Part shown: piece after piece, positions 16,357-24,233 of the stretch
How positions within the stretch are numbered: the stretch's first letter is position 1
Layout of the letters: each line of letters opens with the position of its first letter
Made by a program: the position numbers and the translations under genes
Notes under the pieces: model-generated
What the model saw: only the letters and a program-made list of their open reading frames with translations
What the model was told of the DNA's origin: nothing
The model's database searches: none
Origin: Rhizobium jaguaris
GTDB taxonomy: Bacteria; Pseudomonadota; Alphaproteobacteria; Rhizobiales; Rhizobiaceae
Direction: 5' to 3'
Length of the DNA: 64,000 nucleotides
NCBI RefSeq assembly: GCF_003627755.1
Contig: NZ_CP032695.1
Coordinates: 248,001 to 312,000, forward strand

Positions 16357-16761
16357 CTAGTTTGGTGCGAACAATCGTAGGGCAGATGGAGGCGAGCCGA
16401 ACTTTCCATTCCTCCGGCTCTGCAGAAACTCCAGAAGCATCTGAATTACGATCGGAGTAACGGGTTTTGAAACAACGCCGACAATGCCGGAAATGCCACT
16501 GTGCACGGCTTCCGGGTTGCCGGTGACCATAACGACGGCGATGCCGAACTCATCGGAAAGATATCGGCCGATACGGGGACCGGTTTCGCCATCGCTCAGA
16601 TTTACATCCACCAAGGCAAAATCGGAGTGCGGCGCCAACCGTCTTGCACTGTCGAAATCATGGGCAATCCCCGATGTCGGATACCCCAATTCGTGGATGG
16701 TCTCCTGAAGGTCAATGGCGATCAGGGGGTTATCCTCGACAATGAGGACGCGGTGCTTCAT
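16357..16761 (-). CDS. Single-domain response regulator (CheY-like receiver)
   Basis: 134 residues from MKHRVLIVEDNPL. The receiver signature is complete: acidic pair E9-D10, phosphoacceptor D52 (FALVDVNLSD), T80 (MVTGNP) and K99 (VVSKP). There is no output domain, as in rhizobial FixJ-N/CheY-like single-domain regulators. The ATG at 16761 is preferred over 16779 because it opens the conserved fold. No cognate kinase is adjacent; it should be phosphorylated by a histidine kinase elsewhere. Confidence 0.9.
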   Translation of the reverse strand: MKHRVLIVEDNPLIAIDLQETIHELGYPTSGIAHDFDSARRLAPHSDFALVDVNLSDGETGPRIGRYLSDEFGIAVVMVTGNPEAVHSGISGIVGVVSKPVTPIVIQMLLEFLQSRRNGKFGSPPSALRLFAPN

Positions 16762-16953
16762 TGAATGTCTCCGCCACAAAATAGCCTAAGTTTGGAACTT
16801 GGCATTATCTCGCCATAATGCAACACAATTTCTTCTTTTCGCGCGATGGGAAATTATATTTCCCCGATTTTCGGAAATTTTACCAGAAATATCGCAACGG
16901 CAAGCGCTTATTCAGTCAATGTTCAGAATCATGTAATTTTTTGATTTTTCGCA

Positions 16954-16970
16954 ATATCATGCCATGATAT
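16954..16970. promoter_or_regulatory. MarR-type operator, site 2 (upstream of flavin monooxygenase)
   Basis: ATATCAT-GCC-ATGATAT is a perfect 7-3-7 palindrome, identical in both arms to the one before marR, located 156 bp before the monooxygenase ATG. The remainder of the 364-bp gap between the response regulator and this gene (16762-17125) holds no gene I recognise. Confidence 0.72.
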
Positions 16971-17125
16971 AAAAATACAGCAAAAATCAGCTCGGACTGA
17001 GCAAGCTGCCGCTTATCGTACTGGGCTGAGTTCGCGCCAATTGGACTAGATAAACTGAAGCGTCCGGAAGCGTGAGGACTGGGCAGCCAGAACCAACAGG
17101 CCTGACATGTACGAAAAGGTGGTGC

Positions 17126-18310
17126 ATGAAAATTGCGATCAGCGGCGCCGGCATTGCCGGATCGACATTGGCCTATTGGCTCCACCGGTACGGTCACGAG
17201 CCGGTGCTGATAGAGCGTGCCCCGGAGCCCCGGTCAGGCGGATATATCATCGACTTCTGGGGGCATGGATTTGATGTCGCGACAATGATGGGAATTGTTC
17301 CTGGTCTGCGGGAATGCGGCTATGACGTCCGCGAGGTGCGGTTCGTCGGTCGTGACGGCAGCCGGCGGGGCGGTTTTACCACCGACGTGATACGGCGGAT
17401 GTTGGAAAAGCGTTTCGTCAGTTTAAGGAGAAGCGACCTTGCGGCCGTAATTTATGCGGCGATCGACGGCAAGGTTGAAACGATCTTCGGCGATAGCATC
17501 GCCACGATCGACGAAGACGTTTCCGGTGTTCATGTCGGCTTTGATCGCAGCCCGGGACGCAACTTCGACGTAGTGGTTGGCGCTGATGGGCTGCATTCGT
17601 GTGTCCGTAACCTTCAGTTCGGACCGGAGGAGCAATTCGAGCTTTATTTGGGCTACAAGGCCGCAGCCTTCGAGATTTGCGGATATCGGCCACGTGAGGA
17701 ACTGACTTATGTCAGCTACGCGGAGCCAGGGAGACAGGTTTCGCGATTTTCGATGCGGGACGATACGACACTCTTTCTGTTCGTATATCGCGATCCAGAA
17801 TCGGGCAGCGTACCGATCACCGACGCGGGGAGAAAAGCAGTTCTGCGCGATGCTTTCCACAGCGCCGGCTGGGAGTGTCGAAAAATATTGGAGGCGATGG
17901 ACACGGCGAAAGAAATCTACTTCGATCGTGTCAGTCAAATTCGAATGCCGAACTGGATTAAGGGCCGCACCGCCTTGCTCGGGGACGCCGCCGCTTGCGT
18001 GTCGCTGCTGGCCGGCGAAGGATCGGGACTGGCGATGGCCGAAGCCTATGTGCTTGCCGGCGAGCTTGCGCGTGCAAGCGATAATCCTGTGGCAGGTCTT
18101 GCTCGTTATCAGTTGGCTATGATGCCTCTTTTGGAGAACAAGCAGAAGACGGCAGCCCGGTTTGCCTCATATTTCGTGCCGAAGACCCATTTTAGAATTA
18201 CACTTCGCAATCGGCTGACTTCACTGATCGATCTGCCGTTGATGGCCAATTTGCTGCTGGGACGCCAAATGCGTGATGATTTCAGGCTTCCGCATTATGC
18301 CTTCGGGTAA
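17126..18310 (+). CDS. FAD-dependent monooxygenase (TetX/PHBH-like)
   Basis: 394 residues. The N-terminal dinucleotide fold has GAGIAG (residues 7-12) and an acidic partner E32 (LIERAPEPRSGG). The DG motif is in VVGADGLHSCVR and the second FAD motif is ALLGDAAACVSLLAGEGSGLAMAEA. These define the class A flavoprotein monooxygenases that hydroxylate aromatics or inactivate antibiotics such as tetracyclines. ATG 17126 follows AAGGTGG; earlier starts lack family similarity. A MarR-type operator upstream suggests substrate-inducible expression. The true substrate cannot be read from the sequence. Confidence 0.9.
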   Translation: MKIAISGAGIAGSTLAYWLHRYGHEPVLIERAPEPRSGGYIIDFWGHGFDVATMMGIVPGLRECGYDVREVRFVGRDGSRRGGFTTDVIRRMLEKRFVSLRRSDLAAVIYAAIDGKVETIFGDSIATIDEDVSGVHVGFDRSPGRNFDVVVGADGLHSCVRNLQFGPEEQFELYLGYKAAAFEICGYRPREELTYVSYAEPGRQVSRFSMRDDTTLFLFVYRDPESGSVPITDAGRKAVLRDAFHSAGWECRKILEAMDTAKEIYFDRVSQIRMPNWIKGRTALLGDAAACVSLLAGEGSGLAMAEAYVLAGELARASDNPVAGLARYQLAMMPLLENKQKTAARFASYFVPKTHFRITLRNRLTSLIDLPLMANLLLGRQMRDDFRLPHYAFG

Positions 18311-18312
18311 GG

Positions 18313-18697
18313 GTTCTTTCGGCGCTGCTCGTCTTTGCTGACGTCATGCGCCATCCCCAGCATATGGCGATTATGAACGTCGTCTGGCCGGTTTCGGCTC
18401 TCTTCGGAACCATACCTCTCGTCGTCGCCTGTTTTCGCTTCGGGCGTCTCGCGACCGCGGGCGGCTATGGCTGAAGCCAAGACGCAAAGCGAGGAGATAC
18501 CGCGCAGCAAGATGACACCATTTGCTGCGATGGCGGCCATCCAACTTTTCATCTTCCCAGCAGCATCCGGCGAAAAGGCCGGCGTCAATAGTTGGGAGTT
18601 CTGGTTCGCGGCACAGATCGCTTTGATTTGTGTGTTCGTTACGAGCTTTCCCATCAACTGGTACCTGATATCTTCAGGACTCAAGGAAAAGTTGTAG
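18313..18697 (+). pseudogene. DUF4396-like membrane protein remnant (frameshifted, internally deleted)
   Basis: Immediately after the monooxygenase, frame 1 reads LSALLVFADVMRHPQHMAIMNVVWPVSALFG and stops at 18474. This resembles the N-terminal part of DUF4396 membrane proteins (HPQHM-x-IMN-x-VWPV). From 18467 another frame gives a 76-residue end with two hydrophobic segments and FPINWYLISSGLKEKL, which resembles that family's C-terminus. The conserved central Cys/His segment I expect is absent. I read it as a decayed gene; the alternative is a real 76-residue membrane protein from 18467. Confidence 0.45.
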
Positions 18698-18799
18698 ACG
18701 CTCCTCATTCGACGGCATCTCGTGCGGGGTGGATGTCCGCTAGCCATTTTGAGGCCAATGAAAGCCCGCACGATCCCAGGCTGATCATGAACGGACAAT

Positions 18800-18816
18800 A
18801 TATCATGACATGATAT
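18800..18816. promoter_or_regulatory. MarR-type operator, site 3 (upstream of ialB-like gene)
   Basis: ATATCAT-GAC-ATGATAT, a perfect 7-3-7 palindrome with the same arms as sites 1 and 2, 173 bp before the ialB-like start and followed by AAAA. Confidence 0.7.
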
Positions 18817-19401
18817 AAAATCTAAGTTATGAAAAAGCTCCGACTCAAATGGGCGAGTTGGGCCCAAATCAATCTTGAAGGAAATTGCCCTCGACGAGCC
18901 ATTCAATAGCGGCAGGCTTGAAAGCATGACGAGATTTCTGCGCGCACGTTCGCGACGGGCTTCCTTGGCAGAAGAAATGATAGGAAACGATGACTTTCAA
19001 CATTTTTGCAGCCTCTCTAATTCTCACTATGTTCGCAGCCACCGCAGCTCACGCCGCGGCACCTGTCCGGCTCGATCAATTCGGCGCATGGGGCGCATTT
19101 TCGTATAGGTCCGACGGCGGTATGAGTTGCTACATCCTGTCGACGCCGATCGCTCAGATGCCCTCCAGTGTGGATCATGGCGACAATTTCTTCATTGTGG
19201 GGCATCCATCGGGGCAGGACTACGTCCCGGAGGCGATGGCGGGCTACGATCTCAAGCAAGGTGCGCCAATGATGGCAGTGATTGGAGGTAAAACCTTTGC
19301 GATGTTCACCAAGGATCGGCATGGCTGGGTTCAGAATGAAGCTGACCAACCGTCCATGATCCAGGCGCTGAAGTCAGGCGACAAATTGGAACTGCATGCC
19401 A

Positions 19402-19409
19402 CCTCCAAA
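19402..19409. repeat. IS66 target-site duplication, left copy (CCTCCAAA)
   Basis: CCTCCAAA directly before the left inverted repeat; the identical octamer is at 22105-22112 after the right one. Eight bases is the standard IS66 duplication length. Confidence 0.9.
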
Positions 19410-19498
19410 GTAAGCGCCGTCTCCGCCCCATTGGATTGGCTGTATTTTGAGGCTTGCTGCGTGTGCGAGAAGGTTTCCAGGACTATCTGGAGATTGGC

Positions 19499-19942
19499 AT
19501 GGCAGATGATGGATTTGTTGGCCGCTACGAAATTGTCGAGCCGCGCCGCGGAAACCGGCGCTGGCCGGATGATGTGAAGGCGCGGATCGTGGCGGAAAGC
19601 CTTGAGCCTGGTGTTCGTGTTGTTGATGTCGCGCGCCGTCATGACGTTGTGCCGCACCAGCTTTCCTTGTGGCGCCGGCAAGTGCGCGAGGGCATTCTGG
19701 CCCTGCCTTTTGAGGCTATGTCGGGCCTGTCGGAGAGCGGCGATGCCGCGCCTGCATTTGTGCCTTTGGCGGTTGCGGCAGAGCCGAGCGAGGCGGTGAA
19801 TGTTTTGGCGCCGCCGCTGCCGGAGGCGGGTTGGCCGGTCTTGACGTTGGAGATCGGCCCGGATGTTGTGATGCGGGTTCCCGGCGATGTGCCGGTTGAA
19901 CGTGTGGCGGCTCTGGTACGAGCCATGCGAGGGACGGCATGA
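19499..19942 (+). CDS. tnpA: IS66 transposase accessory protein TnpA
   Basis: 147 residues from the ATG at 19499, which has GGAG six bases before it. It contains the helix-turn-helix typical of IS66 orf1 (RRWPDDVKARIVAESLEPGVRVVDVARRHDVVPHQLSLWRR) and a hydrophobic C-terminal segment ending VERVAALVRAM. It overlaps tnpB by four bases (ATGA). It presumably binds the element ends with TnpB and TnpC. Confidence 0.9.
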   Translation: MADDGFVGRYEIVEPRRGNRRWPDDVKARIVAESLEPGVRVVDVARRHDVVPHQLSLWRRQVREGILALPFEAMSGLSESGDAAPAFVPLAVAAEPSEAVNVLAPPLPEAGWPVLTLEIGPDVVMRVPGDVPVERVAALVRAMRGTA

Positions 19943-20292
19943 TCGTCGCGGGCCAACGACTGCCGATCCTGATTGCAACGCGTCCGGTGGACTTCCGCTG
20001 TGGGCATCAGGCGCTGGCCTTGATGGTGCAGACCGAGTTGAAGCTCGACCCGCATTCCGGGGTGACGGTGATCTTCCGGTCGAAGCGCGGGGATCGCCTG
20101 AAGATCCTGGTGTGGGATGGCACCGGAATGGTGCTAACCTACAAAATTCTTGAACATGGAAACTTTGCCTGGCCCAAGGTTCAGGATGGGACGATGCGTC
20201 TTTCCAGGGGTCAATATGAGGCTTTGTTCGAAGGTCTTGACTGGCGACGGGTCATGGCACAGCGGGTGACCGCGCCGTCGGCGGCAGGGTAA
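19939..20292 (+). CDS. tnpB: IS66 family protein TnpB
   Basis: 117 residues, the standard size for IS66 Orf2. The family signature RPVDFRCGHQALALMVQ is near the N-terminus, followed by VTVIFRSKRGDRLKILVWDGTG and the C-terminal RLSRGQYEALFEGLDW. This protein is required for IS66 transposition but its biochemical role is not established. Unrelated to the RNA-guided TnpB of IS200/IS605. Confidence 0.94.
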   Translation: MIVAGQRLPILIATRPVDFRCGHQALALMVQTELKLDPHSGVTVIFRSKRGDRLKILVWDGTGMVLTYKILEHGNFAWPKVQDGTMRLSRGQYEALFEGLDWRRVMAQRVTAPSAAG

Positions 20293-20354
20293 ATATCCGG
20301 CCGTCTTTGCATTGTTTTATTTGGCTTTTTTGTGCTGCCTTGCTATAAGGCCGC

Positions 20355-22007
20355 ATGTCGTCGCGCCTTGATCTCAGCCTGTTTCCGGACCTTCCGCCAG
20401 AGGTTATCAAAGCCTTTGCGGCGATGCAGTTCGAGCTGTCGGTCGAGCGTGCTGCGCGTCAGCATGAGCAGGCTGTGGTGGCCGAAAAGGACGCCTTCAT
20501 CGCCGAGCTGAAGGAACTGATCGAGAAGCTTGAGGGGCAGGTTCACGACTATCGGCGCACCAAGTTCGGGCCGAAATCGGAAAAGCTCGATCCGGCGCAG
20601 ATGGAACTGGCGCTGGAAGACCTTGAAACGGCGATTGCCGAAACACAGGCGCGGATCGCCGCCGTCGAGAAAAAGATCGAAGCCAGCGCATCCGATCCGG
20701 AAAAGGCCGCTCCTCGCAAGGAGCGTAAGGCCCGTGCACTGCCCGAACACCTGCCGCGGGTCGAGAAGGTGATTGAGCCCGACAGTATTGTCTGCCCCTG
20801 TGGTTGCGGCAACATGGTCCGGATCGGCGAAGATCGGACGGAACGGCTCGACCGGATTCCGGCACGCTACGAGGTGATCGTCACGATCCGCCCGAAATAC
20901 GCATGCCCCAAGGGTCGAACGGGCGTCGTCCAAGCCAGAGCGCCGGCGCATCTCTTGGAAGGGAGCTGGCCGACGGAAGCCCTTCTGGCTGAGATTGCCG
21001 TCTCCAAGCATTCCGAACATATGCCGCTCAACCGGCAGGCCGAAGTCATGGCGCGACACGGGGTGCCGATAGACCGCACGGTCCTGGCCGATTGGCTTGG
21101 GCGCACGGGCAGCGAAATCGCACCGGTGGTCGACCACATGGCCGAACGGCTGCTGTCGGAAAGCGCGCGGCTCTATGTCGACGAGACCACGGCTCCGGTG
21201 TTGGATCCGGGGCGCGGCAAGACGAAGACCGGTTATCTATGGGCCGTGTTGCGTGACGATCGCGGCTGGAATGGCTCCGCGCCGTCGGGCGTGGTGTTCC
21301 ATTATCGACCTGGGCGTAAAGGCGAATATGCCGCTGAAATCCTCGACGGCTTCAACGGGACAATCCAGGTGGATGCCTACGGTGGTTACTCTCACCTCGC
21401 CACGTCGGACCGGATGGGTGGCGACCCCTTGAAGCTGGCTTTCTGTTGGGCGCACGGACGCAGGAAGCTGATCAAGGCCACGCCAAAGAGTGGATCGCCC
21501 ATCGTCGACGAGGCGCTGGTGCGGATCGCCGCGCTCTACAAGATCGAAGACAGTATCCGGGGCTCAGATCCCAAACATCGCCGGGCAGTTCGACAGGACC
21601 TGTCCCTCCCGCTGGTGGACGAGTTCTTCACCTGGCTGGCAGCGCAAGCCAAGCGCATCTCACGCAAGTCTGACCTCGGAAAAGCCCTGGCTTATATGCT
21701 AACGCGGCAGGACGGCTTCCGGCTGTTCCTGGACGACGGCCACGTCGATATCGACTCCAACCTGGTGGAAAACGCGATCCGCCGACCCGCCATGAACCGC
21801 CGCAATGCGCTCTTTGCGGGGCACGATGAAGGGGGCCGCAATTGGGCCCGGTTTGCCAGCCTGATCGGCACTTGTAAAATGAACGGCGTTGAGCCCTACG
21901 CCTATCTGTGCGACCTCTTCACCCGCCTCGCAAACGGCCACCTCGCCAAAGACATCGACGCCCTGATGCCATGGGCTTATGCGCAACGGATCAGAGCCTC
22001 ACAATGA
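20355..22007 (+). CDS. tnpC: IS66 family DDE transposase TnpC
   Basis: 550 residues. A coiled-coil-like N-terminus (about 25-120) is followed by a zinc-finger segment (IVCPCGCGNMVRIGE) and a catalytic domain with acidic residues in LYVDETTAPVL, IQVDAYGGYSHL and SNLVENAIRRP. Full length, no interruption. It starts 62 bp after tnpB. It carries out excision and integration of the IS. Confidence 0.95.
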   Translation: MSSRLDLSLFPDLPPEVIKAFAAMQFELSVERAARQHEQAVVAEKDAFIAELKELIEKLEGQVHDYRRTKFGPKSEKLDPAQMELALEDLETAIAETQARIAAVEKKIEASASDPEKAAPRKERKARALPEHLPRVEKVIEPDSIVCPCGCGNMVRIGEDRTERLDRIPARYEVIVTIRPKYACPKGRTGVVQARAPAHLLEGSWPTEALLAEIAVSKHSEHMPLNRQAEVMARHGVPIDRTVLADWLGRTGSEIAPVVDHMAERLLSESARLYVDETTAPVLDPGRGKTKTGYLWAVLRDDRGWNGSAPSGVVFHYRPGRKGEYAAEILDGFNGTIQVDAYGGYSHLATSDRMGGDPLKLAFCWAHGRRKLIKATPKSGSPIVDEALVRIAALYKIEDSIRGSDPKHRRAVRQDLSLPLVDEFFTWLAAQAKRISRKSDLGKALAYMLTRQDGFRLFLDDGHVDIDSNLVENAIRRPAMNRRNALFAGHDEGGRNWARFASLIGTCKMNGVEPYAYLCDLFTRLANGHLAKDIDALMPWAYAQRIRASQ

Positions 22008-22104
22008 GCTCGTCAGGTACTCTTCGGTGAGCTCATTTGACGGCCCGTAGATCAACCTCAGACCGCTGCAACTGAAAATTCGATGGGGCGTGGACGCCGC
22101 ATAC

Positions 22105-22112
22105 CCTCCAAA
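22105..22112. repeat. IS66 target-site duplication, right copy (CCTCCAAA)
   Basis: Exact copy of 19402-19409, directly after the right inverted repeat, and in the correct frame to resume the ialB-like coding sequence. Confidence 0.9.
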
Positions 22113-22190
22113 CGAGGAACGGCAACCAGCTATACCTATTCTCTCTCTGCTGTTTCGGCTGCCTTGGAGCGGATAGGAAAGTGTAAATAG

Positions 22191-22691
22191 TTTTGTCCGC
22201 TCTCTCTTTTTTCCCGCCGTGTCTATCGACGGGCAATCTGCCAAGGCTGGCAATTTCGATCTCGTTGGGCCATCGTGATGTTTCGCGAAAACAATCTGCC
22301 ACGACCGAAGGCTCGGCACGCTGTGAACGTCATTTCTGCGAGTTCGGCACAACGGATTCGTGCGCAGCATGTTGGAACAAACCTCATTTTCCATGCGGCT
22401 TATTTCCTGCTGGCGATCTACCCTCAGAACAATCTTTCCGGTCGCTGACTTCCTTTCGTCAGAAGGATGTGACGGTGCATCTTTCTCGCTTGAACAAAAC
22501 GAACGTAACCAGCCTTTTGTTTTCGTTAGCACCCCGTCAACAACAGCCGCCACAGTCGGCAAAATGATCTGCGGTGAGCATTGGTCCTGGCACCCAGCCA
22601 CAAACTGGGCTTAACAGGAAGACTCAATCGACGGGTATGTTACTATGAGATGACCACACTGCTTGAACGAAGGGCATAATCATCCCGCCCC
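22191..22691. other. 501-bp stretch without a recognisable gene
   Basis: This lies between the end of the interrupted ialB-like gene and the stop of the convergent ClC gene. A 200-codon minus-strand frame crosses it but is Ser/Arg/Cys-rich, runs through the restored ialB end and has no recognisable features. Presumably it is 3' flanking sequence. Confidence 0.4.
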
Positions 22692-24041
22692 TCATATTTG
22701 GGAGCCTTTGTCGACATTGCGTCGGGCACGGATCGCTGCTGCAATGAACACCCGCGACAGGCCGTGATAAAGCGGTTCGCGCGAGAGCAGCCTCGAGGTC
22801 ACATAGCCGATCATCGACACCGCCATGATCGGGATGACGGCCTGATGGTCGCCGGTCATTTCCAGAATGATGACGAAGGCGGTCATTGGTGCCTGCACTA
22901 CGCCGGCGAAATAACCTGCCATGCCGAGGATTGCCGAAAGCGCCACGCCCCCGCCGATCAGCGTGCCGACCGTGCTGCCGAAGCCGGCGCCGACGGCAAG
23001 TGACGGGGCGAAAATGCCGCCGGGAATGCCCGAGATCATCGAGAGGAAGCCCGCCAACAGCTTCTCGACAAAGAACAGTTGCGGCAGGGCATGTCCTTCC
23101 ACCGCGCCACGGGCCTGCTGATAGCCGGTGCCAAATGTCTGACCGGCAGACACGACGCCGATGACGGCAACGGCGAGGCCGCAGAGGCCGGCAAGGATCA
23201 ACATGCGCTTCAGCGGCTGCGGCTGCGCCCAACGGCGGATGCGGATGCCCGCATAGAGCGCCAGTCCGCTGAAAGTGGCGCCGAGTGCACCGCCGCCAAC
23301 GCCGCAGATCAGCATGACGATCCAATCTCGAAGCATGGTCGGCGCGGCATCTGCGGTGCCGAAATAGTTGTAGCTGCCGGAAAGGCCGAGTGCGGCAAGA
23401 CCGGATAGGATGACGGCCATCAGAACGAGGCCATTGGCACGAGCCTCGTAGGTGCGGCTCATCTCCTCGATGGCAAAAACGATTCCGGCAAGCGGCGTGT
23501 TGAAGGCGGCGGCTATCCCTGCCGCCGATCCGGCAAGGATCAGCCCTTTTGCCTGCGCCATTCCGCCGAAGCGGGCAACAGCCAACATAAAGGAGGCACC
23601 GACCTGCACCGTCGGCCCTTCGCGGCCGATCGAGGCTCCGCTTAAGAGCCCCAATATGGTCAGGACGATCTTGCCAAAGGCTAACCGCAGCGACAGCAAT
23701 TTCGTGCGGTCCTCATCGTGATGCAGGTGTCGCGCGGCGATGGCCTGCGGAATGCCGCTCCCTTGTGAATTGGGAAACACGGTCGCTGCTAGATAAGCTG
23801 AAAGCACGAAGCCGAGCGGTGTAATCACGAGCGGCAGCAGCCACGTCCACTCGCCCGATTGGGTCACGCCGGCAAAGGTGCGCTGGGCCAGATCGGCAAG
23901 CTTGGCAAATCCGACGCTGATCACACCGATCGCCAGAGCCCCAGTCCAGAATACCAGGCGCGGCCGCCAGAGATTGAAAGACCCCCATAGGACGCGGGAA
24001 CGGCGGAATAATTTCGGTCTACGGAAGCGCGATGACATCAT
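22692..24041 (-). CDS. ClC-family chloride channel/transporter
   Basis: 449 residues with about ten or more membrane helices. The selectivity motifs are present: GSGIPQ (FPNSQGSGIPQA), GREGP with the gating glutamate (SIGREGPTVQVGAS) and the GIFAPSLAVGAGFG segment. There are no C-terminal CBS domains, as in many bacterial ClCs. It moves chloride or other anions across the inner membrane, often in exchange for protons. Its upstream region carries an imperfect copy of the MarR-type palindrome, linking it to the same putative regulon as the monooxygenase. Confidence 0.92.
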   Translation of the reverse strand: MMSSRFRRPKLFRRSRVLWGSFNLWRPRLVFWTGALAIGVISVGFAKLADLAQRTFAGVTQSGEWTWLLPLVITPLGFVLSAYLAATVFPNSQGSGIPQAIAARHLHHDEDRTKLLSLRLAFGKIVLTILGLLSGASIGREGPTVQVGASFMLAVARFGGMAQAKGLILAGSAAGIAAAFNTPLAGIVFAIEEMSRTYEARANGLVLMAVILSGLAALGLSGSYNYFGTADAAPTMLRDWIVMLICGVGGGALGATFSGLALYAGIRIRRWAQPQPLKRMLILAGLCGLAVAVIGVVSAGQTFGTGYQQARGAVEGHALPQLFFVEKLLAGFLSMISGIPGGIFAPSLAVGAGFGSTVGTLIGGGVALSAILGMAGYFAGVVQAPMTAFVIILEMTGDHQAVIPIMAVSMIGYVTSRLLSREPLYHGLSRVFIAAAIRARRNVDKGSQI

Positions 24042-24075
24042 TTGCCTAACGGAGGTGGAGAGCTGCTAAGGCTAT

Positions 24076-24092
24076 ATGTCATGCTGTGATAT
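24076..24092. promoter_or_regulatory. MarR-type operator, site 4 (imperfect; upstream of ClC gene)
   Basis: ATGTCAT-GCT-GTGATAT keeps the 7-3-7 layout with one change per arm relative to ATATCAT/ATGATAT, and is again followed by AAAA. It is 35 bp upstream of the minus-strand ClC start. Confidence 0.5.
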
Positions 24093-24189
24093 AAAATACG
24101 AGGTTTGATTGAGGCGCCGAAGCGGATCGGCGTAAGCACGATGCAGGCCATCCGATCAAGGGGACTGGGATAGTTCACGGACGTAATCC

Positions 24190-24233
24190 TCATGATCGCT
24201 TCTCGCTTCACTTTATTGCGAAAGCGATCATGA
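24190..24233. repeat. Long hairpin at the tniQ stop codon
   Basis: TCATGATCGCTT (24190-24201) and AAGCGATCATGA (24222-24233) form a perfect 12-bp stem around a 20-base loop that covers the tniQ stop. No T run follows on the minus strand, so it is not a classical terminator. It may protect the 3' end of the message or be part of the transposon end. Confidence 0.6.

Larger units (their letters stand above)
19410..22104 (+). mobile_element. Complete IS66-family insertion sequence (2695 bp)
   Basis: The left terminal repeat starts GTAAGCGCCGTC (19410-19433). The right one, 22081-22104, ends GCCGCATAC; reverse-complemented, the two match at 19 of 24 positions. The octamer CCTCCAAA flanks both sides. 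Inside are tnpA, tnpB and tnpC in the usual order and strand. Length and structure are normal for IS66, and all three frames are open, so it may still be active. It interrupts the ialB-like gene. Confidence 0.92.
18990..22190 (+). pseudogene. IalB-family periplasmic protein gene interrupted by IS66
   Basis: The 5' part (18990-19409) encodes a signal peptide (MTFNIFAASLILTMFAATAAHA) and an invasion-associated-locus-B-like domain (FGAWGAFSYRSDGGMSCYI, GGKTFAMFTKD). At codon 140 an IS66 element inserts. Beyond its right end and the 8-bp duplication the same frame resumes: RGTATSYTYSLSAVSAALERI and a stop at 22190. Removing the element and one target copy restores a 165-residue protein of normal family length. 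The insertion is therefore recent and clean. The function of IalB proteins is uncertain; they are small periplasmic proteins linked to host interaction and stress. Confidence 0.88.

Noticed and set aside
18295..18927. 210-codon minus-strand frame
   Set aside because: It lies opposite the DUF4396-like remnant and the MarR-type operator and has no recognisable features.
19939..20292. IS66 TnpB as an RNA-guided nuclease
   Set aside because: The name is shared, but this is the 117-residue IS66 Orf2 family, unrelated to IS200/IS605 TnpB.
21999..22601. 200-codon minus-strand frame after IS66
   Set aside because: It crosses the IS66 right end, the target duplication and the restored ialB 3' end, which are well explained on the plus strand.
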